Part shown: positions 1-10,999 of the stretch, one piece after another
Numbering within the stretch: position 1 is the first letter of the stretch
How the letters are laid out: every line of letters begins with the position of its first letter
NCBI GenBank assembly: GCA_015179045.1
Contig: WHUZ01000227.1
Span: 1-22,263 of the forward strand
Origin: Kalaharituber pfeilii
Lineage: Eukaryota > Ascomycota > Pezizomycetes > Pezizales > Pezizaceae
DNA length: 22,263 nucleotides
Direction of reading: 5' to 3'
Program-made: the position numbers and the translations under genes
Notes under the pieces: model-generated
Seen by the model: the letters and a program-made list of their open reading frames with translations, nothing else
Told to the model about the DNA's origin: nothing
The model's database searches: none

Positions 1-394
1 GACGAATAGTTTGAGTCTTTTACCTTCCATTATAGCTTTCTTGACTGAATTCTTTATCTAGAAATAAATACTACTAAAACCTGTTATTTATATTATTCTA
101 AGCTTTATAGCTATGGTAGTACTTATATAGAATACTTGTATAAGAAATATCCTAAATATAGATAGAAGCCTACATCTAAGTAAACAAATGTATTTGTATA
201 CAAGTAATAGTATTCTGATACTATGAGTTTATCAAAAAATACTAAACTCTAGAAAGGTATTGGGAAGTATAAAAACAGACTAGAATATGTAATTTAACAA
301 ATCTATTTAATCTATCCCAACTTTAAATCTCATAATTCTAAAATCTCTATGGATAATAGCTCAGATTTTAAGGAAATTCACTTTAGTAATCTCT
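1..394 (+). pseudogene. Interrupted old ORF, segment 1 (5' part, runs in from outside the window)
   Basis: Read in the frame starting at base 1, this segment gives a protein-like sequence rich in Tyr, Lys, Ser and Asn (for example EYLYKKYPKY, QIYLIYPNFKSHNSK, MDNSSDFKEIHFSNLS). It is broken by eight stops (at 7, 46, 163, 181, 205, 208, 250 and 295), each explainable as CAA, CAG, CGA or TGG changed by one transition. Base 394 begins a codon. If element A1 and one copy of its 5-bp target duplication are removed, the frame continues without a shift into segment 2 at 13914. No start codon is visible, so the gene began upstream. The product is not recognised from this part. Coding origin is inferred from frame continuity across the insertion, not from a database match. 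Confidence 0.55.
390..394. repeat. Target-site duplication of element A1 (TCTCT; mate at 13909-13913)
   Basis: The five bases just outside the two outer LTR ends of A1 are identical, TCTCT. This matches the 5-bp duplication normally made by Ty3/gypsy integrases and fixes the element ends. It also shows that B arrived inside A1 rather than A1 being two separate solo LTRs. Confidence 0.9.
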
Positions 395-1134
395 TATTAT
401 GAGCATGAGGGGCTCGGCTCTGGTAGGTACTAAAAGGCACTAGATGTTATAGCTATGGTAGGGAAAATAACAGTGCCAGTATTATCCCAGAAGTGTGAAT
501 ACGGTGAGTCGAAATAGCTACAAAGGTATATACGGTGGACCAGAAGAGCAGCTGCTCGGCGAGGAGCACATAGCGGAACAGAGTGGTTCATGGGTATAAT
601 GGTAAAATGATAGGTTTAGAGTTTATAGAGAAACTTAGGATACCGCTTAAGTCTTAATTCTTCTAACTATGCTATCGCCAGCCAGTGCTTATATAGACTT
701 TAGTGCAGCCATATATGAGGAGTCAATGAATAAATAATTGGCTAGTAATATAGTGATTCCTTATTAATACCAATACTAGTAGTAATAGATACATATAATG
801 AAAACATGTAAAAATAGTATAGAATAAAGATAACAAATATACTAATGTATATACATATAAAAATAAAGCTTCCATAACTTGAGCATATGCATCAAACTGT
901 ATTCTAGATAACATATCCTTCTGTAGTACTGCCCTATCTAAATGATGTAAGAATCAATAGCTAAGTCTAACAGGTTATCAGTCCAGTCAATCAGTATTGG
1001 TCTTATATTCGATTGCAGAGTTAGTATTATCCCCTTAGTGGGTAAGTCTTCATCTTTAGCTATGGCAGTTAATTAGTAGTGGAATCCTTGCTCCTTGCCA
1101 CAGTAGTAGGCAAGTTTCTACCTTAGCCATAACA
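395..1134 (-). repeat. A1 downstream (3') LTR
   Basis: This 740-bp LTR aligns base for base with the A2 LTR. Its outer end reads TATTATGAGC where A2 has TGTTACGGGC, and its inner end is CCATAACA. The TG...CA ends and the short inverted terminal repeat TGTTAC/GTAACA are recognisable once transitions are allowed for. Next to it at about 1135-1150, the minus strand shows a purine-rich AAATGGGGGAG run, the probable polypurine tract that primes plus-strand synthesis. Confidence 0.9.
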
Positions 1135-1479
1135 TTACTCCCCCATTTAGAGTACTCGTCTCAAGTAATAATCACCAACAGAAAACTAAACTAATTGGGA
1201 TTGTGAGTCTTATACTTTAGCTATCGCCGTATATTATATATGAGGTAACATACAAGCTGAACCCCAGTTGCCCATGGCCAATGGTGAGACTAGTATGTCT
1301 TTCACTCATTATTAGTGAGTCATTAAAAACCTTCCTGAAGACAAAAACCCAGTAGTAAAAAGTCTCTATAAGAAAAAAGTACTTATGTCAACAAACTATC
1401 TAAGTAACATAGCTGTACAGAATTCCCATTTGTATAATATGCTCTATTCTATGAGCATCAATACTTTATTGGACCATAA

Positions 1480-3420
1480 GATTCTGAAGGCTTCTTTGGA
1501 TATTGATTGTAGAACTCTTTGATAGATTCCAATAATCTACGAAGATTCTTAACTATTTCCTAAATCTCCTCATCTCTACTATAGTTCGGTTATGGAAGAT
1601 ATAGAGATACTATTTGGGAGTCTGTTTTATATACTCTCTACAATACTAGATATTCTGCGTCAGAGACTCTATCAGTCTAAGAGTAGTAAGTAGTACAGAG
1701 TTGGAGTTCTATATTGAGTTTGGATATAATATCTTTCAAAAGAGCTGAGGCGAATTGTGGTCTACGGTGATATGGCGAGGTAGATCAAATTGCCTAGAGA
1801 CATCATTGAAGGTATTGGCGATGTCCTGAGTTGTCCAAGTGTTTTGTACTAGTGTATAGTACAGTGCTATATTTTGGTGAACCAGTTTGTGACAGCTGAA
1901 ATAGCATTAAAGCCTTTAGTAGTTCTCCAACAAAGTCCATAGCTATCTCCTCAAGGCTTCCTACTAGTAGGCATTGGCATAAGTCTAGGTTGCCTTAGAT
2001 GTTAGTCGGCTTTGGCCTTCAAGCAGACTACACAACTAGCAACATAATTAGCTACTTGGTCTTTCCAGCTAAGTTCCAAGAGAGGAGTCTGATGCATACC
2101 TCAGTGTCGAGTCACATTACTGTCATGGCATTATCACTATCACTTCCAGTCAATACTGGTTAAGTACTATATTAGACCTATCATCATTCCTCACCCATTT
2201 GTTACTATTGACTACAGGAATATTAGTTCATATATCTTTCTACTTTACTAGTTTGAGAGGAAGTATCGGCTTTGCCATTAGGCTTTCGTAATTAAATTCG
2301 AAAAGTTGACTCTAGTTGAGTTGTCGGTTGTTGAAACATTATTTGGTAGTGAAGTACGTAGTAGTTAGTGAAGATCGTGAACTTAATTCCCAACAGCTCT
2401 ATCCTCTATTTATATAATCAAGAATTGCCAAGAATTTGTTATCGTAGATAGAGTAGTTTCATTTGATAGAGGTCAGTAGTCAGGAGTAGTACTCATAGAG
2501 GTGAAGGGTGGTAATGTCATTCTCAAGCTCAAGATACTAGCAAGTACCTAGTCTAAGTAGTTGGTTTTATAATTATTAGCAGGGATCGATTAAAGTATCA
2601 TAGTATAGGAGCACTAATGAACTTGTCTTGGAGTTCCATAAAAGCAGCTTGCTGCTCTGCCTTCCCTAAATAAAGGGTATGTCTCTGGTCAAGACTTGGA
2701 AGTAGTCGAGTTGTAGTGAAGTAAATTAAATTGGCAGTAGTAGTTGAGGACAAATCGGTAGTAGTAGTTTACAAAGCCTAGAAAGGCTTGCACCTTTTTT
2801 TTATCGGCTGTGGCCAGTCGTGAATAGTAGAGAGTTTGACTAGGTATATTTTAATCTCAAGACCAACAATACAATAACCAAGGAATATAGTTTCATACAT
2901 ATAGAACTTACACCGTAAGCCCATGTTTGCTCAATCTTGGCAAGCACTTTTCTACTATGCTTTTATAGTCTTGTTTGGACTTGCCTTTATAAATTAAGAT
3001 TCTAAGTACCAAATAACTCTACCGATACAAGTAGGAATCTAATCTATTATCTCTTCGAAGGAGGCAGATATATGGATAAGTCTAAGAGGTATAACTAAGT
3101 ACTTCGAATAAGCTGTTAGCTATGTTTGACAGCCACTATTCATCGCCTAACTTAATTTACATAAGATTGTAGCTATTATTGAGATTGAGTTTGATAAACT
3201 ATTTACTGCTTTGGGTCTTTTTTGAGGAGTTCTGATGTTAAGAGCAACAGGTATTTGTTTGAAATAGTGAGTTTACTTAATACTCTTGTAATTAATATAT
3301 GGTTAGAGAAACCCATCTATCATCTGAAAAAAATCAGTGAAGCTGCTTTTGACCTTGACCTTCGTATCTTTCCTGCTAGTAGGTGTTTAACAATATACCT
3401 CTAAAGAGCCTCATCTTCTT
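1480..3420 (-). pseudogene. A1 pol remnant (RT, RNase H, integrase core, C-terminal half of chromodomain)
   Basis: The RT region near 3222-3404 aligns with the A2 RT region but has many stops. The active-site stretch at 2994-3008 reads Tyr-Leu-Glu-Ser-stop, with the second Asp of YxDD deleted as in A2. The chromodomain tail at about 1480-1586 still reads NYSRDEEI-stop-EIVKNLRRLLE, matching the DDETWE...ENLRRSLES segment of A2. The integrase DRGPQF region near 1760 is 7 bp shorter than in A2. The Thr-Asp motif at 1671-1676 lies 85 bp from the chromodomain segment, the same spacing as in A2, so both copies lack the same part of integrase. It cannot encode a functional product. Confidence 0.75.
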
Positions 3421-3939
3421 TGCAGGTACACTGGACCATAGGGAGACTTCATATTTGGATTCTTAAAAGAGATTTCATGATCCCAGCTTTGGTAAGTAGG
3501 TAAGCACTATACCTGTTTCTGAGAAAAAATATTAATATATTGTGAGTGCTAGTACTTGCATGTATCAATCAATGAAATATCACTCTCTTCAAGGAGATTA
3601 TCAGAAAAACCGAAAGCAACTCAATTGTGAGTATAAGAACCATCAAACATGCTATACAATAATACATTTACCATTATCTATAGCTTCAGCATCAAAATCG
3701 AAACAAATTCCTTAATTGTTTTTCCCGGAATGCCATTGACTCATATATAATTAGTAATGCATCCGCTGATATTTATAACTTTGGCATCAAATTCAAAAAC
3801 AAATTCCTTAAACATCTAATGAAAGTTTAGAACAGAAGGCAGAATAAAATTAATAAATACCTTATCAAATTTTCCCAGAATGCCAAACGAAGGTACATAA
3901 TCCCAAGTGGAGGAAACAGAATTAGAAATCGGGTAACCA

Positions 3940-3980
3940 GAAAACAAAAGTAAAAATGAAAACAAAAATGAAAATGAAAG
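3940..3980. repeat. Degenerate hexanucleotide microsatellite in A1
   Basis: Six units derived from GAAAAC/GAAAAT lie between the protease and RT regions. The homologous site in A2 (17682-17716) has five clean units, so the array changed by one unit between copies. Confidence 0.75.
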
Positions 3981-4049
3981 ATTCATAAGACTCTTGATCA
4001 TCATAGGTCTTACTGGTAACCTCATCTTTAACTCCTTACCTAGTCTGCC

Positions 4050-5628
4050 AAGAAAAAAATCAGCACAGGGGCTGCACGATCTACAATAGTCCTAATGGTC
4101 TTCCCAGCTTTGAATTTTACCTTGCAGCTGGAGAGGTCACTATAATGGGAAGTTCTACATGCTGAGTAGGGTCCCTATCTACTCCAAATTAGATAGTGCA
4201 GTAATCCTCTCGCATCTATTGACAGCCTATGAGGTGGCTAGAATCTGTCTTTGTCTTCTTGAGCTAGTTGAGAGAGTGGATTTGTAACTCCAAATGGTTT
4301 TACTTCCCTTTTGTCTTTCTTCTTTGGCTTCAGTTGACTTTCTACTACTTCTTTTTACAGCATAACATGATCTTATACCTGGTACATCAGTTGCCTTTCT
4401 TCTGAATTAGTTCTTTAAGTATGTTATCTCTCTTCTTATTCTTCAGAGGTGGAGGTAGCTGTATTGTAGAGCTGCTGCTAAAGGGGATGATGTTTGTTAT
4501 AGTAGTGGAGGTAGTGAAGTGCTTATCTCTAAGCTTTCTCAGAGTGTTGGCAATAGAAACTTCTAATAGTTCTAGTTGTTTCAATACTCAAAATAATCTG
4601 CTAGAAGGTTTCGTACATCTTCCAAATACTGGCAAAGACATCGGAAATAAGGACAGGGTAGAGAGTCTTTACCATGTCATTGAACTTATTGATCTTAATT
4701 AAGAAATCCTGTATTCTACTCTACTACTTGTGTCTAAATATTTCGAGCAGCCTTAGTAATAGCTAAGAAGTCATAGAAAGTTATACATAGCAGGGTGAGA
4801 GCTGTGGCATATAATACTGAGAGGTTTCGACAGAAAAAGCTGAGAAGAGGGCCCTTCAAGCAAGAGGTTTCATCAGTAGTAATTCATGAACTCCAAATCT
4901 ATCATTGGACTAGAAAGTAAATTGTTAAGCTCTTTTGCATCCCCATAAAACTTTTTTGGAGAAGAGAATTTTCGCAAGAGGTAGAGGAGGCAAGAAAGGC
5001 CTCTTGGCATTAACTGACTCATAGAAGTGACAAGGAGGCGTTGAATCTGAGGCTCGGTGGGAGCTGTGAGGAGACATATGAGGAGAAAGAAGGCCTCACA
5101 ATAATAACTGATAGAGGAGAAGGAGGAGGTATTGAATCTCAGGCTCTACGGGAGCTGTAAGGAGAAATATGAGGAGGAGGAGTGCCCGCACCATCAATAC
5201 CTAGTGGAGAAGGTCCTCTGGGATCAGGGTTTAGTACACTATATAATTTACAAACTCGGGTTAGGGAACATTTATAGGTTGTAGAGGAAATTACACTATC
5301 ACTACCTAGTAGAGGGAATGCTTCAGAGGAGAGCTTTTCAGACCTAGATAGGCTCAGGAGTGTATGTTGGCTATCATTATTATGGAGTCGGTGCTGGCTG
5401 GAATGCTAGCTGCTATAATACTTGACCACATATATTTGCCAGTAGCTAGGCAATATAGGTTATTGTATTTTGCAACTCTTGCTAGCTCTGAAAGAGAGGG
5501 GTGGATATATTACCTTAAAACACTTACTCGTCATAGAGGTTGGTGACATCACTGAGGAGAGGTCCTTGAGGAAGAAGAGGTAGTGGATAAGCCTTCCAGT
5601 ACTAACATTATGGAGATGGGGTGGTAGG
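4050..5628 (-). pseudogene. A1 gag remnant
   Basis: The region is homologous to the A2 gag region. A 65-residue minus-strand stretch at 4387-4584 (LEVSIANTLRKLRDKHF, then a Pro-rich PPPLKNKKRDN) parallels the A2 stretch LGKPGDKRFTPSTTKTN and PPPPPKNKKSDD. The likely start codon is the ATG whose complement lies at 5626-5628, at the same place as the A2 ATG at 19395. A TGA about 20 codons after the start is present in both copies, so either both have an early frame change or the gag start lies elsewhere. Many further stops are present. The gag assignment rests on position and on the A2 comparison. Confidence 0.6.
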
Positions 5629-5647
5629 TAAAAGAGGAACAGTATAA

Positions 5648-6225
5648 TATTACGAGGGTAAGAAGCTTGGCTTTGGTTAGCGCTGTCAGGTACTAACTGT
5701 TATGGCTACAGTAGAGAAAATGGCGGTGCCAGCATCATCCCAGAAGTATGAATATGGTGACTCGGAATGGCTATGGAGGTGTATACGGTGGACCGGAAGG
5801 GCAGCTGCTTAGCGAAGAGCACACAGTGAAGTGGAGCGATTTATGGATATAATAGTAGAATAATAGATTCAGAGTTTATAGAGAAACTTAAGATACTGCT
5901 TGTGTCTTGATTCTTTTAACTATGCTATCACCAGCTGGTGCTTATATAGACTTCAGTGCAGCTATATATGAGAGGTCAACAAATAAATAATTAGCTGGCA
6001 ATATGGCGATTCCTTATCAATGCCAATACCAGTAGTAATAGGCATATATAATGAAAACATACAAAAATAGTATGGCATAAAGATAATAAATGTACTAATA
6101 CATGTATGTATAAAAATAAAGCTTCTGTAACTTGAGTATATACATTAAGCTGCATTCCAGATAATACACTCTTCTGTAGTACTGCCCTATCTAAATAATG
6201 TAAAAATTAATAGCCAAGTGTAATG
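5648..6225 (-). repeat. A1 upstream (5') LTR, first part (interrupted by element B; continues at 13747-13908)
   Basis: It begins TATTACGAGG, the RIPed form of TGTTACGGGC, and runs parallel to the A2 LTR until the TAATG at 6221-6225, where element B is inserted. The rest of the LTR resumes with GGTGATCAGTCTAG at 13747, exactly where the A2 LTR reads GGTGATCAGTCCGG after TAACG. The two parts add up to 740 bp, the same length as the other A1 LTR. The sequence corresponding to the A2 TATA box (CTTATATA) is preserved near 5940. Confidence 0.9.
6221..6225. repeat. Target-site duplication of element B (TAATG; mate at 13742-13746)
   Basis: TAATG flanks both ends of element B. In the uninterrupted A2 LTR the same site reads TAACG once, between CAAGCC and GGTGATC. 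This proves insertion of B into an existing A1 LTR. Confidence 0.93.
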
Positions 6226-6863
6226 TATTACAGGGTACGTTGGGGGTAAGCTGTTTACTAAATAACTAAATGTAATATAAAATATAATTAAATATAAGTC
6301 ATAGAAAATAAAGTAGTTAAAGTAGTAAGAAAGTTTTATATTTATTAGAGTTGAGTTCTGGGTCCTTGTTCTTCTAACTCTAGTGGGTCAGGCTTCTATT
6401 TATACAAAATGTAGTTCTTCTAAGCTGTTAATAAATTCAGCTTGAACAGATTCTAGGGATCAAGCCAGACACTGAAAAAAGCCAAGTAACAGCCTTTCTT
6501 TTTGACTAACCCTTACAATAAATTCTAGAACAACAAATACGAGAACTTGAAACCTCTAATGCAAGCCTCTATCTAAAAATACCATTATAACTCTGATCCC
6601 TATGCAAAGATCAATAATATAAGAAAATAAGAAAAGGTTATCGTACAATGAATAGTATAACAGAAGCTGCCAGAAGAGTTAGTAACTAAGAATGCTAATC
6701 TTAGTAATTACTTACTTCTTAACTGAAGAAGTTCTACTACTACAGACCTGACTAGTATTAGGTTAGCTAAACTTCCGACTGGTAGGCTTTATAGTTGGTA
6801 GTACTTTTTGACGACACTTAAACAAGACAGTGTTATAGTATGAGAATAATTATGCCTGTAATA
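6226..6863 (-). repeat. Element B downstream (3') LTR
   Basis: This LTR is 638 bp, the same length as the other B LTR. It begins TATTACAGGG where the mate has TGTTACAGGG, and ends GCCTGTAATA, from an expected TGTAACA. In the first 170 bp or so the two LTRs differ at about 18 sites, all transitions; the rest adds further transitions and only a few transversions. Confidence 0.93.
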
Positions 6864-6866
6864 GTA

Positions 6867-6877
6867 CTCCCCTTCTT
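6867..6877 (-). other. Element B polypurine tract
   Basis: On the coding (minus) strand, AAGAAGGGGAG ends three bases before the downstream LTR. This is the normal position and composition of the RNase H-resistant primer for plus-strand DNA synthesis. Function is inferred from position. Confidence 0.65.
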
Positions 6878-7344
6878 AGACCATACGTCCCAAGTACCTA
6901 TTAGCTATTACTCTTTAATTTCTTAAAAGAATATAAGCCATACAGCTTAGCGTTGGTGGATCTCTTACTTTAACCTTAGTAACTTAATTGCCATGATTGT
7001 ACTCAAGGTAATATTCCATAATATCCTGACCATAGGCTGTGTCTCTACTTAGTCTTTGACGTTGAAGGTAGTTGGTAAGAGCTTTACCTATTTATCATAA
7101 GACATACTACTATATTCATAGTGTCTTGACCCCTTGAATACTTTTCTCATTTGACACTTGGCTTGTATCTAGAATAAGTGTTAACACTATATGAACTTAA
7201 GTTCGTAGGTTAGGTCTATACCGTACCTTTATAACAGATATATCTGCACTCTAGGTTAGTAACTTGACTGCATTTCTAACTTTTCTTTCTCTTTCTTCCT
7301 CATTACCCTGATTCGGCTTGTTTTTCTTTATCAAGGTATCATTC

Positions 7345-8640
7345 GTGGAATTCTTTAAGTGCGTCCACTGGTGATCCATCATCCATTAATAGTTCGCCTA
7401 CACTTTCCTATATTGCCTCCTCGGGCCTATAATCTTCCCACTATACAAGGTACTCTAGTGTCTTCTTGATACTATTATATCATACGTTAGTGATGGAGGC
7501 TATGAAGTATTCTTCCTCACTTTCTTGCATTAGTGGGGATGGTTGGTTGGGTAGAGGGTTGAGAGCGGATGTTTTGAACGGTTTGAGTAGTGAAAATGTG
7601 AAAGACAGGGTGTATCTTCAAGTTGTATGGTAACTTAAGCTTGAAGGAATATTTGCTTATTGCTTTTTCGATAGTGAAGGGTCCGATCAACTTAGTGTCA
7701 AGTTTCTTAGAAGGTCTTTTTATTGAAATGTTTTTGGCATTAAGCATGACTTTGTCTCCTTCTTGAAGTTTGGCTATTGGACATGATATTGGTCATACCA
7801 CTTAGCTGCTGGTTCAATTGATTTGTTTAGTTCCTTGCGAATCTGTTCCCATTCTCCTGTGAGTTCTCTCGAAGGTACTTTGAGGGCCTCTTCCTTATTG
7901 ATGGTATCAATAAGGGGGTGAAAGCCATAGTTGGCGAAGAAAGGTAAGGTCTTGGTGGAGCTATATTATGTGTTATTGTATACGAACTCTGTGAGGGGTA
8001 AGAGTTGGTTCCAATTGTCCTGGTAGTAGGTGATGTAGTTGCAGAGGTAACCTTCGAAGGGTTTGGTTGACTCTTTCAGTTTGTCCATCGGTTTCTAGGT
8101 ATGCAGTGGTACTCATGTTTAGGTTGACTTTGAGTTTCTTTATGAGTTCCTGCCAGAAGTTCAAAGTAAACTTCGGTCTCAGTCTGATATAATAGACTTC
8201 AGTAAGCCATGGAGTTACTATATTTCTTGAAGGAAGGTAGTTGCTAATTGTTCTGTGGATTGTTTTGCTAGAGGGATGAAGTAAGCCATCTTAGTGAACC
8301 TATCTACTACTACCCATATTTGTATGAAGCCGTCTGAAGGAGGGAGTTCGGTAATGAAGTCCATACTGATAGAGGACCATAGTTGGTATAGTATCTCATG
8401 AGAGTGAAGGAGGCCATATTTCTTGTGTCTTCATGCCTTATTCCTTTAGCATTCCAAGCATGTGCTGATGTATTCCATAATATCGTTGTGAGTATTAGGC
8501 CAATAGAAGTCCCTGCCAATAAGTTCTATGGTTTTTTCGATTCTGAGGTGGCCAGCGAGGGGATGATCATGTTTTGCTTAAAGTATTTCCTGTCTAAAGG
8601 CCATTGGTATCATAAACCAGTTGTTGTGTAGGACTACCTC
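7345..8640 (-). pseudogene. Element B integrase and chromodomain (pol C-terminal part)
   Basis: From high to low coordinates: a zinc-binding C-x2-C (Cys-Leu-Glu-Cys) at 8449-8463; the core with the first Asp in MDFITELP (codon 8359-8361); the second Asp in an I-S-D motif (8182-8184) followed by a RIP-type TGA and a one-base loss; the catalytic Glu in DGQTERVNQ (8075-8077) intact; a GPF module near 7670-7690 (GPFTIEKAISKYSF, KIHPVFH); and a chromodomain at 7345-7525 (YLV-stop-W, EDYRPEEAI-stop-E, ALKEFHE). The chromodomain stops are TAG codons at positions where the family has Arg/Gln/Lys and Trp. Integrase joins cDNA to chromosomal DNA; in chromoviruses the chromodomain directs it to histone-marked chromatin. 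This copy cannot make the protein. Confidence 0.88.
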
Positions 8641-8889
8641 ATCACGGATACTGAATTGTTTATCGATATTATCATTCTTCTGCTGGATGCGTTCCTTAAG
8701 TTGAGTATACTATTTGTCCTTTTTCCCTTCTTCGATTAGCTTGCTTCTCTATTCATCAGTTAATGCTACTACTTTTCAGAGCTTTTATTGTTCTTGCAGT
8801 CAAAATTTCTTTCTCTTCCTGCCATATTCCTTCTTCTCAGAACTTAGTTTCTTGCTGATCTCGCTGTCCACTCCCCTTCTTAAGGGCGT

Positions 8890-10190
8890 GGTTACTACAT
8901 CTGTGATAAAGCATCTGCCTTGGCATTTGCTTTTTCTTTTTAGTAGATAATTGTATAGTAGAATAGGGCAAGTTTTTCTACCCATTGTGCTTGATGGCAA
9001 GATAGCTTCTTAATGGTATTGAAGATCCGGAGATTGTCATAGTTAGTATAGACTTTGATGCTGTGCTTAGCACCTTCACAGTATTCTCTTCAGGTATCTG
9101 TCATATATTCCACTATAGCCAGCATCTCTTTGTCGAAGATATCATAGTTAATTTTAGCTGGGGTGAACTTCTGGGAATGGAATACAACTGGGTGTAGTTT
9201 GCTATCTTCTTACTTCTGACTTAGGATCCCTTCAAGTGTGAAGTTACTTGCATCCATTTCTAGATTAATTTCGTGTTCTGGGTAGTAGTATACTAGAATC
9301 GGAGCAGTCATGAAAGCTTCCTTAAGTTGTTGGAAAGCTTCCTCTTGTGAAGGTCCCCAGACTAGCTTTGCTTCTTTATTAAGTAGTCGAGTTAGAGGTA
9401 AGCATATCTTACTGTAGTTCTTAATGAAGCATCAGTAGAAGTTAGCAAATCCTAGGAAGGATTATATCTCTGTTTTCAAGTTGGAGTGTTCATTAGTACC
9501 AGGGGTCTTCCAATCAAGAATAGCCTGGATGTTATCGGTGGACATCAAGATTCCTTTCCTCAAGATATGATAACACAAAAATTTAACTTCCTCTATACAC
9601 CACTCGCATTTTTCCTCTTGTATAGTCAAACTATTTTCCTGTAGCCTGTGCAACACCTCTTCCAGGATTGTATTATGTTCTTCTAGGGTTTTGGTATATA
9701 TTAGTAGATTGTCGATATATGCCAGTAAACCCTAATCGATTATATCTTTAAAGATTCCATTCATAAACTCCTGGAAGGTTGCTGATGCATTGCAGAGTCC
9801 GAATGGTATAACTGTATATCCTTAGTGGCCGTACCAAGTTCTAAAAGCTGTCTTCTACTCATCCTCTTTGGCAATTCATACCAAGTTGTATCTATTCTTT
9901 AAGTCAAGTGCAGTAAAGTATTTGCCCTTACGGAGTCGGTCTTGGAGTTCTGCTATTAGTGGGAGAGGGTAGCAGTTCTTGATAGTGATTTAGTTAAGGC
10001 CTCTATAATTGACACACATGCATAGTTTGCCATTCTTTTTTGCGATGAAAAGGATAGGTGCACCTGCCGGGGATTGTGAAGGTCAGATCTTTCTTTCTTT
10101 TAACATCTGTTCGATATATTCTTTAACGATTTCCAATTCCTTCTCACTTAATTGGTAAATAGGTCCCCATGAAGGTTGTTCAAGTTGTCC
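8890..10190 (-). pseudogene. Element B reverse transcriptase and RNase H
   Basis: The RT palm is readable: [48 protein letters not shown], then the active site at 9708-9719. That site reads Tyr-Ile-Asp-Asn where the family has YIDD, so the second catalytic Asp has become Asn by a G-to-A change. The thumb/connection region follows (QEEKCEWCIEEVKFL, ILDWKTPG, QSFLGFANFY). RNase H keeps the first Asp (EMDASNFTLEG, near 9250) and Glu (DKEMLAIVE), but the YTDH-type motif reads YTNYDN near 9040, again Asp to Asn. The block ends with a KADALS motif near 8900. The enzyme would copy element RNA into DNA and degrade the RNA strand; this copy is inactive. Confidence 0.9.
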
Positions 10191-10220
10191 TTCTTATAGA
10201 AGTATGCGATAGTCGTATGA

Positions 10221-10830
10221 TCAGTGCGGGGGTAGTTTTGCTGCAGTCTCGGGGTTGAAAACCTTTGGGAATTTCTTCTTCCATGCTGCTAGGTCAAAGA
10301 TTACCTGCTTGCTAGCTTCCATTTGGTAGATGCACACTTGGGGTATTTTTTGTCCCACAATACGCATATATCTACCAAAAAATACTTGCCCTGCTTGCCA
10401 TTCTTCAGTCATGTAAAGTTCCTCTGCTTCACAAAGTTCAAAGCATCTAGTCTTAATGTGTTCTGAGCATTTGGCGTGATTTAGTTCAATATAGTCCAAG
10501 TCCTAATCAATGTATGGCTAATGACTAGCTATCCACGTTATCGACAAGAGTGCATCATAGTCCTTTCCTCTATCACCTATGTCGAAGTCGATGAGTTCTT
10601 TATAAACTTTACCGGTATCATTAATAAGAGTCATTTAGAGCTTTAGGGTATACTCTGTCCCAGTGTTTGGTAAGGGCACACCTCTGGCTCCTCTGAACTT
10701 GATGGGGAATTTTCTTTTGATATGTGGGATTAGTAATTTGTTGGAGAGTATTGACGTTTCTGCTCCTAGGTTGATACATACTCTAATCATTACTGATTTT
10801 GAAATACTATTTTCCTTCTATTTTAGCTCG
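10221..10830 (-). pseudogene. Element B aspartic protease and protease-RT linker
   Basis: The retroviral-type protease matures the Gag-Pol polyprotein. Its active-site triad region (normally D-S/T-G-A) is seen at 10761-10772 as Asn-Leu-Gly-Ala within RVCINLGAETSILS, with the Asp changed to Asn by one transition. Downstream the frame reads FPIKFRGARGVPLP and DYDALLSITWIASH with a few stops. An uninterrupted 92-codon stretch at 10221-10499 forms the linker toward RT (VIFDLAAWKKKFPKVF, ending KLPPH), typical of fungal Ty3/gypsy elements just before the RT domain. Confidence 0.78.
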
Positions 10831-10999
10831 GGTTTGTGAATGCTTGATTTCTTTGCTGGAGGTCCTTCGAGGATTGGAGGAGGAGTGAGGCCAACTGAAG
10901 GAGGAGAAGGGGCAGATACTTCGTTAGCTAAGATCTGCCTTTCTAGTTTTCTGACTCAGATTCATCGAGAGTAGTGATTCATGATGCTAGGCTGCAAGC

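Noticed and set aside
723..914. Minus-strand short frame in the A1 LTR (similar one at 19761-19952 in A2)
   Set aside because: It is LTR sequence shared by all copies, without start context or domain, and is best read as non-coding U3/R sequence.
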